Shown here piece by piece: positions 1 to 6,144 of a stretch of DNA of 17,549 nucleotides; within the stretch, counting starts at the first letter, position 1, and every line of letters starts with the position of its first letter. The translations under genes were made by a program, and so were the position numbers. The stretch comes from Lachnospiraceae bacterium UBA7784 (lineage in GTDB: Bacteria; Bacillota; Clostridia; Lachnospirales; Lachnospiraceae). Location: positions 1-17,549 of the forward strand of contig DLDA01000047.1 of assembly GCA_002480925.1 (NCBI GenBank). The letters run 5' to 3'. The notes under the pieces were generated by a model, which was given only the letters and a program-made list of their open reading frames with translations, did no database searches and had not been told where the DNA came from.

Positions 1-82
1 TTGGAACTTTCCTAAGTTATTCTAAAAACCCACTGTAAAATCTGCAAGTACCCTATTGTAAAATCCATGTAAAATCCTCTGA
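1..82. other. Non-coding stretch downstream of cobS with three short direct repeats
   Basis: No gene is visible between the window edge and the cobS stop codon. The stretch is AT-rich and contains the 9-mer TGTAAAATC three times in the same orientation, at 34-42, 57-65 and 68-76. I see no hairpin followed by a T-tract, so there is no clear intrinsic terminator for the leftward transcript here. The repeats could be a protein-binding site or chance in AT-rich sequence. Confidence 0.4.
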
Positions 83-850
83 TCACCATCTGATACCGGA
101 TATCACTACAAATGCTGCAAAATAGACCAGCTCGCATATGCAGAGAAAATGTCCACAGGTATCACCGCTTATACCACCGAATTCCTTTTCATATAAAGCC
201 CTGGATATAAGCAGCCATACCACGCAGCAAAGCGTTGCTGCAAGAGCTGCCATGTCCGCAGAATGCAGCATCAAAATCGTTGCGATCGCAATATATGAGA
301 TCATTATAAAAACTGTCGAGACCTTCTGAACAGCCGAATCGAAATGAATAAGGGAGGTATTATCATCCCTTCTCTTAAAGGAGGCTACAGAAATGCCGGA
401 AAGAGAACGGGATATGACAAAGGCATAAAGAAGTGAATTAAGACTTCCCTTACCTGCTGCCTCAAAGATCCCGGCTGTAAAAAGGCCGGCTAAGACCAGA
501 AGCCATATCACTCCGAAGGCTCCGGTATGAGAATCCTTCATTATCTCGATCTTTTCTCCCTGACTCCTGTGTGAACAAAGCGCATCGATCGTATCCATGA
601 ATCCGTCTATATGGAATCCTCCGGTAAAGACCACTACCGCAACGCTTAGTATCACAGCAGCTGATACCTGACTTATACCAAGAAGCTGACATCCCCTGTG
701 TATAAGGAAAAGAATGCCTGATAGAGCCGCCCCGACCAGAGGAAAAAAGTCAAGTGATCTGTCGTAGCATCTCTTATCCCATTGAAATCCCGGCATAGGT
801 ATAGTCGAATAGGTCGAAAAGGCTATCGCAATGCTTCTTAAAATATCCAT
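83..850 (-). CDS. cobS: Adenosylcobinamide-GDP ribazoletransferase (cobalamin synthase, CobS)
   Basis: CobS joins adenosylcobinamide-GDP to alpha-ribazole (or its phosphate), the last joining step of cobalamin assembly, at the cytoplasmic membrane. The 255-residue protein has the family length. It shows the conserved acidic motif GGFHIDGFMDTIDA at 77-90, KDSHTGAFG at 105-113 and GGISGDTCGH at 225-234, between several hydrophobic membrane segments (about 37-50, 62-76, 113-130, 180-215 and 238-252). The ATG lies 3 nt after the stop of the peptidase-like gene, and there is no strong ribosome binding site, so translation is probably coupled to that gene. It pairs functionally with cobU four genes upstream. 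It is the last gene before the window edge. Confidence 0.95.
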   Translation of the reverse strand: MDILRSIAIAFSTYSTIPMPGFQWDKRCYDRSLDFFPLVGAALSGILFLIHRGCQLLGISQVSAAVILSVAVVVFTGGFHIDGFMDTIDALCSHRSQGEKIEIMKDSHTGAFGVIWLLVLAGLFTAGIFEAAGKGSLNSLLYAFVISRSLSGISVASFKRRDDNTSLIHFDSAVQKVSTVFIMISYIAIATILMLHSADMAALAATLCCVVWLLISRALYEKEFGGISGDTCGHFLCICELVYFAAFVVISGIRW

Positions 851-853
851 ATA

Positions 854-1837
854 CTACACCAGTGAAAAGGTAATATCCATCTGGCTGTCCTTGTAGACAA
901 GCTCCATCATGGCCCCGTTTATCATAGTAAAATGTGGCAGAGTGTGCCCTATGTCGGCCCTGTGTATGACCGGAATATCACCTAATGCCATCTCGGCAGC
1001 CTCCCTATATGAAAGCCCTGTATCTGATGATTCAAAAAGAGTTCTGCCTACTATCACAGCCTCTGTATCATCGAACCATCCTGCATACCTCATCTGAAGA
1101 AGTGTTCTGTAGAATGCCTCGGCGCCCAGTGAGAAATTATCAAAGTACCAGATGAAATGATCATCCTTATATCTGCTAAGGAAGTCCTTAGTTGCGTCAA
1201 AAGGAGTACCGATCAGATCCTTTAGCACATCTATGCAGCCACCTATGCATCTTCCCCTTGCACTGACATAGTCCCTGCTGCAAGTCATATCAGATAGCCT
1301 GTCATAATGAGTATCATCTGATGCAAATGGCGGAATCGACATATACATAGGGTAGCTCTTCTCAGTAAGAGACTCTCCCTTTATCAGAGAAAGATTATCC
1401 TTTACATAGTCAGGTACAGGGTATCTGCTGTAGCTACCTGCGTTAAGACCGTAAATAGTTGCAACATCACACTTAATCGTATAAGGATATAGTATTCCTG
1501 TAGGATCGGATGCTCCCATCAGCCATTTGGGATTTGCCCTCATCAGATCAAGATCAACATAAGGAAGGCACTCGTCAAGAAAATCTCCGCCCGCAGCGCA
1601 CATGACAAAATCGACCTCCGAATCTGAAAAAAGAGAACCCAGCTCCTTAGCCCTTGTCACAGCATCCGCACTTCTGTCCCCCACATTCCTTACCGACTCC
1701 GTCTCCTTTATAAAAAACCCCTCAGTCTGCAGAAGGGCGCAGCTTTCTTCCCACTGACCAATATCATCACCTACGCCGGCGCTCGGTGCTGCGATTCCTA
1801 TAGTACTCCCATTCTGTAAAAATTTCGGGTATATCAT
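854..1837 (-). CDS. S66-family LD-carboxypeptidase-like protein (LdcA/MccF superfamily)
   Basis: The family includes muramoyltetrapeptide LD-carboxypeptidases, which remove the terminal D-Ala from peptidoglycan tetrapeptides, and MccF-type enzymes that cleave microcin C. The 327-residue protein opens with a family-typical GIAAPSAG segment (14-21). The expected nucleophile is Ser110 in MGASDPTG, and the expected histidine is His298 in IGHTLPHF. Where most members have the catalytic Glu (hydrophobic-Leu-Glu), this protein has Asp233 in WYFDN. No signal peptide is visible, so it should be cytoplasmic. The ATG has a good AGGAG site 5 nt upstream. The gene sits 52 nt after the CDF gene, separated by a hairpin-forming spacer. 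The substrate is unknown; peptidoglycan recycling is the default guess, and a link to the cobalamin genes is not supported by the sequence. Confidence 0.85.
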   Translation of the reverse strand: MIYPKFLQNGSTIGIAAPSAGVGDDIGQWEESCALLQTEGFFIKETESVRNVGDRSADAVTRAKELGSLFSDSEVDFVMCAAGGDFLDECLPYVDLDLMRANPKWLMGASDPTGILYPYTIKCDVATIYGLNAGSYSRYPVPDYVKDNLSLIKGESLTEKSYPMYMSIPPFASDDTHYDRLSDMTCSRDYVSARGRCIGGCIDVLKDLIGTPFDATKDFLSRYKDDHFIWYFDNFSLGAEAFYRTLLQMRYAGWFDDTEAVIVGRTLFESSDTGLSYREAAEMALGDIPVIHRADIGHTLPHFTMINGAMMELVYKDSQMDITFSLV

Positions 1838-1850
1838 CTTATCTCCTGTC

Positions 1851-1888
1851 TTTATTTAAGCAAAATCCTGCATCATGCTTAATAAATC
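1851..1888 (-). other. Hairpin in the spacer between the CDF and peptidase genes
   Basis: The arms TTAAGCA (1856-1862) and TGCTTAA (1876-1882) are perfect inverted repeats around a 13-nt loop. The pairing extends outwards with A/T pairs and one bulged base. No T-tract follows on the minus strand, so this is not a standard intrinsic terminator. It may stabilise the 3' end of the upstream message or weakly attenuate. Confidence 0.4.
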
Positions 1889-1889
1889 A

Positions 1890-3011
1890 TCAGATCTCTG
1901 AAAAATCCGCATCAATGGCGGCTGTTACAGTATAGCCGGGATATTCCTTTCTTACCTTTTCAAGTGCGCTGTTAAAGGCTTCCAGTCTGTCAGGCGCCTC
2001 GAAGCTCACCACAAGATCAAAGCGGATCGTTTTTTCCTCCTCATCCATATAGAATCCATGCATCTGGAGTATATTCGGGCACTTTTTTACAATACCCTCT
2101 ATCTTGTCCCTTACTCCTATTACCATAGGATTCTTTGTATTATAGGAATAAACGCTTACTGCTGTAAGAAGGACCTTGTACTTATTATAGATCTCTCTTG
2201 TAATCTTCCTTGTAAGCTCATCTATCTGGTCAGCGGTACAGGTATCCGGAACCTCTATATGAAGCGAACCGATATAATGATCAGGGCCATAGTTATTAAG
2301 GACCAGATCATAGGCTCCTCTTACTCCATCCATCTCTCTTACTGTCTTTTTTATATCTACAACGAGCTGGGTATCAGCGCGTTCTCCAAGGATCTCTGAG
2401 ATAGTATCACGAAGCATATCTATGCCGGACTTTATTATAACGACAGAGATAAGAGCTCCAAGCCATGACTCAAGTGAAAGACCTGATGCTATATAGATAA
2501 GAGCTGCAAGCAGAGTCGAGGCTGAGATCACTGAGTCAAGTGTGGCATCCCTGCCGGAGGCGATAAGCGAATCGGAATTTACCCTCTTTCCGACTCCCTC
2601 TACATATCTGCCAAGGATTATCTTTACAAGGACGGCCACTGCCACGATGATAAGGGAAAGCAATGCATAATCGGGTCTCTTCGGATGTATGATCCTTGCT
2701 ACTGATTCCTTAAGGGAGGTAACTCCTGCATAGAGCACAATGATAGAAATAATCATGGCGCTCAGGTATTCAATCCGCCCGTATCCGAACGGATGCTTTC
2801 TGTCAGCCGGCTTTCCCGCAAGCTTTGTCCCGACTATAGTTATGACGGAGCTGGCCGCATCCGAGAGGTTATTTACTGCATCAAGTGTGATAGCAATAGA
2901 ACCTGAGAGTACTCCGATCACAGCCTTAAATGAGGCAAGAAGGATATTCGCAAGTATCCCTACTATACTGGTCCTTACTATCTGTTTGTTTCTGTCTGTT
3001 TCTGCATCCAT
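1890..3011 (-). CDS. Cation diffusion facilitator (CDF) family divalent metal transporter
   Basis: CDF proteins are membrane antiporters that usually export divalent metals such as Zn, Mn, Fe, Co or Cd in exchange for protons. The 373-residue protein has the hydrophobic segments of the family in its first 200 residues. It has the signature LDAVNNLSD (43-51) and the HPFGYGR loop (73-79). The predicted transport site pairs Asp44/Asn48 (possibly Asp51) with Asp155/Asp159 in GRDATLD, so the histidine of the Zn-type site is replaced by Asp, a pattern seen in Mn/Fe-type members. After the membrane part come two successive alpha/beta segments (about 215-295 and 300-373) that both look like the cytoplasmic dimerisation domain, which makes it longer than the usual 300 or so residues. 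The start has GGAG 6 nt upstream and lies 3 nt after the cobU stop. The metal is not certain. Confidence 0.9.
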   Translation of the reverse strand: MDAETDRNKQIVRTSIVGILANILLASFKAVIGVLSGSIAITLDAVNNLSDAASSVITIVGTKLAGKPADRKHPFGYGRIEYLSAMIISIIVLYAGVTSLKESVARIIHPKRPDYALLSLIIVAVAVLVKIILGRYVEGVGKRVNSDSLIASGRDATLDSVISASTLLAALIYIASGLSLESWLGALISVVIIKSGIDMLRDTISEILGERADTQLVVDIKKTVREMDGVRGAYDLVLNNYGPDHYIGSLHIEVPDTCTADQIDELTRKITREIYNKYKVLLTAVSVYSYNTKNPMVIGVRDKIEGIVKKCPNILQMHGFYMDEEEKTIRFDLVVSFEAPDRLEAFNSALEKVRKEYPGYTVTAAIDADFSEI

Positions 3012-3014
3012 TGT

Positions 3015-3542
3015 CTACTCCAATCTGTTTAAGCTGCTATGATAGATCCCTATTCCCGCAACGACCTCTATCATCTCACCCTTATTTGCCAGAAAGCCAT
3101 GCAGTGATCCAAGCATGCTCATATATCTTTCAGTCAGCCTGTCATAGCTCATCCCCGATGAAAATATATCATCAGAAACTATCACAAGCTCCATGCATCT
3201 GTCTATCAGATATAAAAGATCCTCCCTGACCTTATCGTCCGCATGATAATCCACAGTCCCGTCCGGAAGGAACATGGTATTTGCAAGCAGATTCGGCAGA
3301 TCCTCCAAAAGTACCACTGCATTATCGGCTAATGGCAGGCCAGATATGTCTTTAGTCCGCTCAATGGTCCAAAAGCCCTTCCCGGCCCTTCGTCTCCTGT
3401 GACGATCGATCCGGCCAATGTTTTCTCCTGCAAAGGGCATTGTGGCCAGATAGATCTTATCCAAACAGGTGTCAAGAAGCCCCTCCGCCAGATCACTCTT
3501 GCCGCTTCCGCTTCCCCCGTATACAAGCCTTAGTCTCTTCAC
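3015..3542 (-). CDS. cobU: Bifunctional adenosylcobinamide kinase / adenosylcobinamide-phosphate guanylyltransferase (CobU-like)
   Basis: CobU phosphorylates adenosylcobinamide and then transfers GMP from GTP, making the substrate that CobS uses. I choose a GTG start at 3542, giving 175 residues, the normal family size. A longer in-frame reading exists but overlaps the upstream gene by 150 nt. The GTG overlaps the upstream TGA as GTGA, with AAGGA about 9 nt ahead. The P-loop GGSGSGKS is at 9-16. His48 in RIDRHRRR is the likely guanylylated histidine, followed by FWTIE (57-61). LLEDLPNLLANTMF (78-91) and IVSDDIFSSG (121-130) match the Firmicutes-type variant of the CobU motifs rather than the enterobacterial form. 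The C-terminal third is recognisable but less typical. cobS lies three genes downstream in the same chain. Confidence 0.88.
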   Translation of the reverse strand: MKRLRLVYGGSGSGKSDLAEGLLDTCLDKIYLATMPFAGENIGRIDRHRRRRAGKGFWTIERTKDISGLPLADNAVVLLEDLPNLLANTMFLPDGTVDYHADDKVREDLLYLIDRCMELVIVSDDIFSSGMSYDRLTERYMSMLGSLHGFLANKGEMIEVVAGIGIYHSSLNRLE

Positions 3543-4162
3543 TTCTTCATATCCTTCTTCTCTTCTCCTATAAGCCTTCTGTTTAAAGGATTGAAAAGCT
3601 CTATGAATGGTCCTAGGCAGAGTGCTGTGATTATAGTAGTGACTCCCGGCATCTGTCTTCCTATCAGTCCAATAAGGACCATTATACAATCCGAGGTCAG
3701 TCGCACGGTCCGAAACCTGAACCTTACCCTTTCGGATATCGACAATGGAATGCAGTCATAGGGAGAAACTCCCATATCGGCCACATGATACATAGAAGAT
3801 GAGTAGCACAGAAGGGCAAGACCAGCGAAAAGGAAAATGATCCTTACAGCGATCGATGCGCCCGGCAGCAGCCCCTTTAGTGTCTTGTAGGTAAAGTCTA
3901 TCACATATCCCATAATGACCATATTGTAGACCGTTCCCATACCAAGCCTCTTCCTGTCGAGAAAAAGTAAGTCTATTGCAAGAAGCAGCAGGCAGACTAT
4001 AAGGGAAAAGGTCCCAAAGTCAAGAAGGCCAGTCATATGCCATAGTCCGAGCACTCCTGAATTATAGGGATCCATACCGAAATTACAGAAGCGAAGCATT
4101 CCGGCGCTTACCGCACAGAGAGTCTGGCCGGCTAGCATCATTATCATCCGTCTTGCTTTCAT
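3539..4162 (-). CDS. YczE/YitT-like integral membrane protein of unknown function
   Basis: This 207-residue protein has about five hydrophobic segments (roughly 8-25, 50-68, 75-92, 103-122 and 155-190). It carries two related short motifs, GMDPYNSG at 29-36 and GVSPYDCIP at 131-139, each after a hydrophobic stretch. This duplicated G-x-x-P-Y-(N/D) pattern is typical of the YczE/YyaS/YitT group of uncharacterised membrane proteins, and suggests an internal repeat. The ATG overlaps the cmk stop as ATGA, and its own TGA overlaps the cobU GTG, so the three genes are probably translated as a coupled set. No substrate or reaction can be named from sequence. Confidence 0.75.
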   Translation of the reverse strand: MKARRMIMMLAGQTLCAVSAGMLRFCNFGMDPYNSGVLGLWHMTGLLDFGTFSLIVCLLLLAIDLLFLDRKRLGMGTVYNMVIMGYVIDFTYKTLKGLLPGASIAVRIIFLFAGLALLCYSSSMYHVADMGVSPYDCIPLSISERVRFRFRTVRLTSDCIMVLIGLIGRQMPGVTTIITALCLGPFIELFNPLNRRLIGEEKKDMKK

Positions 4163-4812
4163 ATCAGACTTTCTATCCTGTTTACGACCTCATCGATAGT
4201 CATATCAGATGAATCGACCTCTACTGCGTCATCTGCCTTTCTCAAAGGAGATATCTCCCTGTTCATATCGGCCTGATCACGCTTTTTTATATCCTCGATA
4301 ATTCTGTCAAGATCAGGACTCTCTCCCTTATCCATAAGCTCCCTGTATCTCCTCTCTCCTCTGACCTCTGGCGAGGCAGTCAGATATATCTTAAGGAAGG
4401 CGTCAGGCAGGACACATGTGCCAATGTCACGTCCGTCCATTACGACGTTTTCCTTTTTTGCAAGCCTGCGCTGAAGCTCTGTCAGATTCCTTCTCACCAG
4501 AGGATATGCGCTTACTACGCTTGCAGCATTACCTACCTCCTCTTTTCTAATCTCGTTCGAGACGTCCTCGCCATTCAAAAAGACATGAAGATTTCCGTCC
4601 ACATATGAAAGACTCACATCGGCATTCTCTGACTCAATCTCGACCTTATCCCTGTCATGTATATCTATTCCATTACGGAGCATATAAAGACCTATGCTTC
4701 TGTACATGGCTCCGGTATCTATATAGATATATGAAAGGTCGGCTGCGACCCTTTTTGCTATAGTTGACTTGCCTGCGCCTGCAGGTCCATCTATTGCTAT
4801 CTGTTTACTCAT
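4159..4812 (-). CDS. cmk: (d)CMP kinase (cytidylate kinase)
   Basis: Cmk transfers phosphate from ATP to CMP or dCMP, feeding pyrimidine nucleotide pools in the cytoplasm. With the start at 4812 the protein has 217 residues, the family size. The P-loop GPAGAGKS is at 9-16, DTGAMYR at 32-38 binds the nucleobase region, GRDIGT is at 127-132, and the Arg/Asp-rich lid RDQADMNREISPLRKADDA starts at about 168. I prefer this ATG because AAGGA lies 6 nt upstream and MSKQIAIDGP is a normal family N-terminus. A longer in-frame reading (to 4875) adds 21 residues that overlap the flavoprotein gene. The chosen start overlaps the end of that gene by 8 nt. The stop overlaps the next ATG (ATGA). Confidence 0.96.
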   Translation of the reverse strand: MSKQIAIDGPAGAGKSTIAKRVAADLSYIYIDTGAMYRSIGLYMLRNGIDIHDRDKVEIESENADVSLSYVDGNLHVFLNGEDVSNEIRKEEVGNAASVVSAYPLVRRNLTELQRRLAKKENVVMDGRDIGTCVLPDAFLKIYLTASPEVRGERRYRELMDKGESPDLDRIIEDIKKRDQADMNREISPLRKADDAVEVDSSDMTIDEVVNRIESLI

Positions 4813-6085
4813 TGCAATTCCTTTCATAGCCACGGCTGGCAGAATATCCGGCCAGCGCTCCCATTGAAAAAGCACAGGTCAGATTATATCCTCCTGTCAG
4901 GGCATCAACATCGATAAGCTCTCCGGCCACATAGAGCCCCGGGATCTTCTTTACCTGCATAGTTTTGGGATCGACCTCCTTTACCGAAAGACCTCCTCCG
5001 GTAACGATCGCCTCCTTAAAGCCTCTGGTCCCTGTGATCGTCATTGGAAAATGTCCGAGCAGGAACTGTATCTTTTCCCTCTCCTGTCTGGTTATCGAAT
5101 TGATCTTTCGCTTCTGATCTATTCCTGTTAGTCCTGTGATGACATGGCATAGCTTTGATGGAAGAAGCTCATCGAAGAAATGTGAGAAATCCCTGTTGGG
5201 ATTTTCCACAGCTATCCTTATAAGCCTGTTATGAAGCTTTTCCGGAGAAAGATGGGGCTTCAGATCGACCCAGGCCTTAAGCTCTCTTTCCCTGTAAAGA
5301 AAGTCCGCGATCCTTGATGACGCAGACAGGACAATAGGTCCCGACAGACCGAAATGAGTGAAGAGCATCTCTCCGAATTCAGAAAAGACAGCTTTCTTCT
5401 TCTTTTCTGAATAGACATTAAAGGTCACATTCTTAAGTGAAAGCCCCTGAAGCAAAGGTATATAGTCCTCCTTAGTCAAAAGAGGGACGAGAGCTGGATA
5501 AGGTCTTTCTACTTTTAGTCCAAGCTCCTCAAGCATAGGGATCATGTTGCCATCTGAACCTGTGCTCGGATAGGATAACCCTCCTCCGGCAAGTATGACC
5601 GCGTCGGCTCTTATCTCATGTCTTTCAGAAATATGACCCTCTCTTACTACCTTAGCTCCTGCTATCTGGCCATCCTCTATTATAAGCCCTGTAAGGCGGG
5701 TATGTAAATGTATTTTCACACCTGCCTGACTCAGGGTATCTGTAAAGGCCCTTGTGATATCTGAGGCATGATCAGACTCTGGAAAAACCCGGCCTCCTCT
5801 TTCTACCTTTGTCGCAACACCGGCATCCTCTATGAATCTGATCAGATCCCTGTTATCGCAATGAGCAAAAGAGGAATACATAAATCTGGGATTTGAAACT
5901 ATATTGGCATAGAAGTCATCGACAGGAGCAATATTTGTGAAATTGCATCTTCCCTTGCCTGTTATATATATCTTTTTGCCGGCCTTTTCGTTCCTGTCGA
6001 GTAGAACAACCTCGGCTCCGTTTTTTGCAGCACTTACAGCTGCGGCAAGTCCGGCGGCGCCTGCGCCTGCTATTATTATCTTCAT
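4805..6085 (-). CDS. HI0933/BaiN-type NAD(P)/FAD-dependent oxidoreductase
   Basis: This is a flavoprotein of the family containing HI0933, YhiN and BaiN. Some members reduce bile-acid enone intermediates, but the general cellular substrate is not established. The 426-residue protein starts with the FAD-binding Rossmann motif GAGAAG at 7-12. It continues with GKGRCNFTN (43-51), the family signature, and ends with the second FAD motif PGLYVAGELIDVDALTGGYN (382-401). A start at 6085 is chosen because MKIIIAGAGAAG is the normal N-terminus. An ATG 48 nt upstream (6133) is in frame, but the added segment is encoded by a perfect-looking terminator hairpin. The chosen ATG has no ribosome binding site, only an AT-rich leader. 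The gene is followed by cmk, a common neighbour of this family in Clostridia. Confidence 0.88.
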   Translation of the reverse strand: MKIIIAGAGAAGLAAAVSAAKNGAEVVLLDRNEKAGKKIYITGKGRCNFTNIAPVDDFYANIVSNPRFMYSSFAHCDNRDLIRFIEDAGVATKVERGGRVFPESDHASDITRAFTDTLSQAGVKIHLHTRLTGLIIEDGQIAGAKVVREGHISERHEIRADAVILAGGGLSYPSTGSDGNMIPMLEELGLKVERPYPALVPLLTKEDYIPLLQGLSLKNVTFNVYSEKKKKAVFSEFGEMLFTHFGLSGPIVLSASSRIADFLYRERELKAWVDLKPHLSPEKLHNRLIRIAVENPNRDFSHFFDELLPSKLCHVITGLTGIDQKRKINSITRQEREKIQFLLGHFPMTITGTRGFKEAIVTGGGLSVKEVDPKTMQVKKIPGLYVAGELIDVDALTGGYNLTCAFSMGALAGYSASRGYERNCNE

Positions 6086-6130
6086 ATAAATAATATAAAA
6101 GCTGCAGATTGTATTTCTACAAGCTGCAGC
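6086..6130 (-). terminator. Intrinsic-terminator-like hairpin after pnp
   Basis: On the minus strand, 14 nt past the pnp stop codon, 13-nt arms (6118-6130 and 6101-6113) pair with a single internal C/T mismatch around a GAAA tetraloop. The stem base is GC-rich (GCTGCAG/CTGCAGC) and is followed directly by TTTTATATTATTTAT. This is the layout of a Rho-independent terminator, although the T-tract is broken by A. The ATG of the flavoprotein gene follows at once, so it could also act as an attenuator. Confidence 0.75.
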
Positions 6131-6144
6131 CATAATGTAAGTCT

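Noticed and set aside
3543..3689. 49-residue N-terminal extension of CobU
   Set aside because: It overlaps the upstream gene by 150 nt; the GTG at 3542 gives a normal-length protein with a ribosome binding site and GTGA coupling.
3543..4162. Cobalamin riboswitch upstream of cobU
   Set aside because: The region is coding, and I see no B12-box-like sequence there or before cobS.
6086..6133. 16-residue N-terminal extension of the flavoprotein
   Set aside because: The DNA is a hairpin with a T-rich tract, and the added residues do not belong to the family; the ATG at 6133 also lacks a ribosome binding site.
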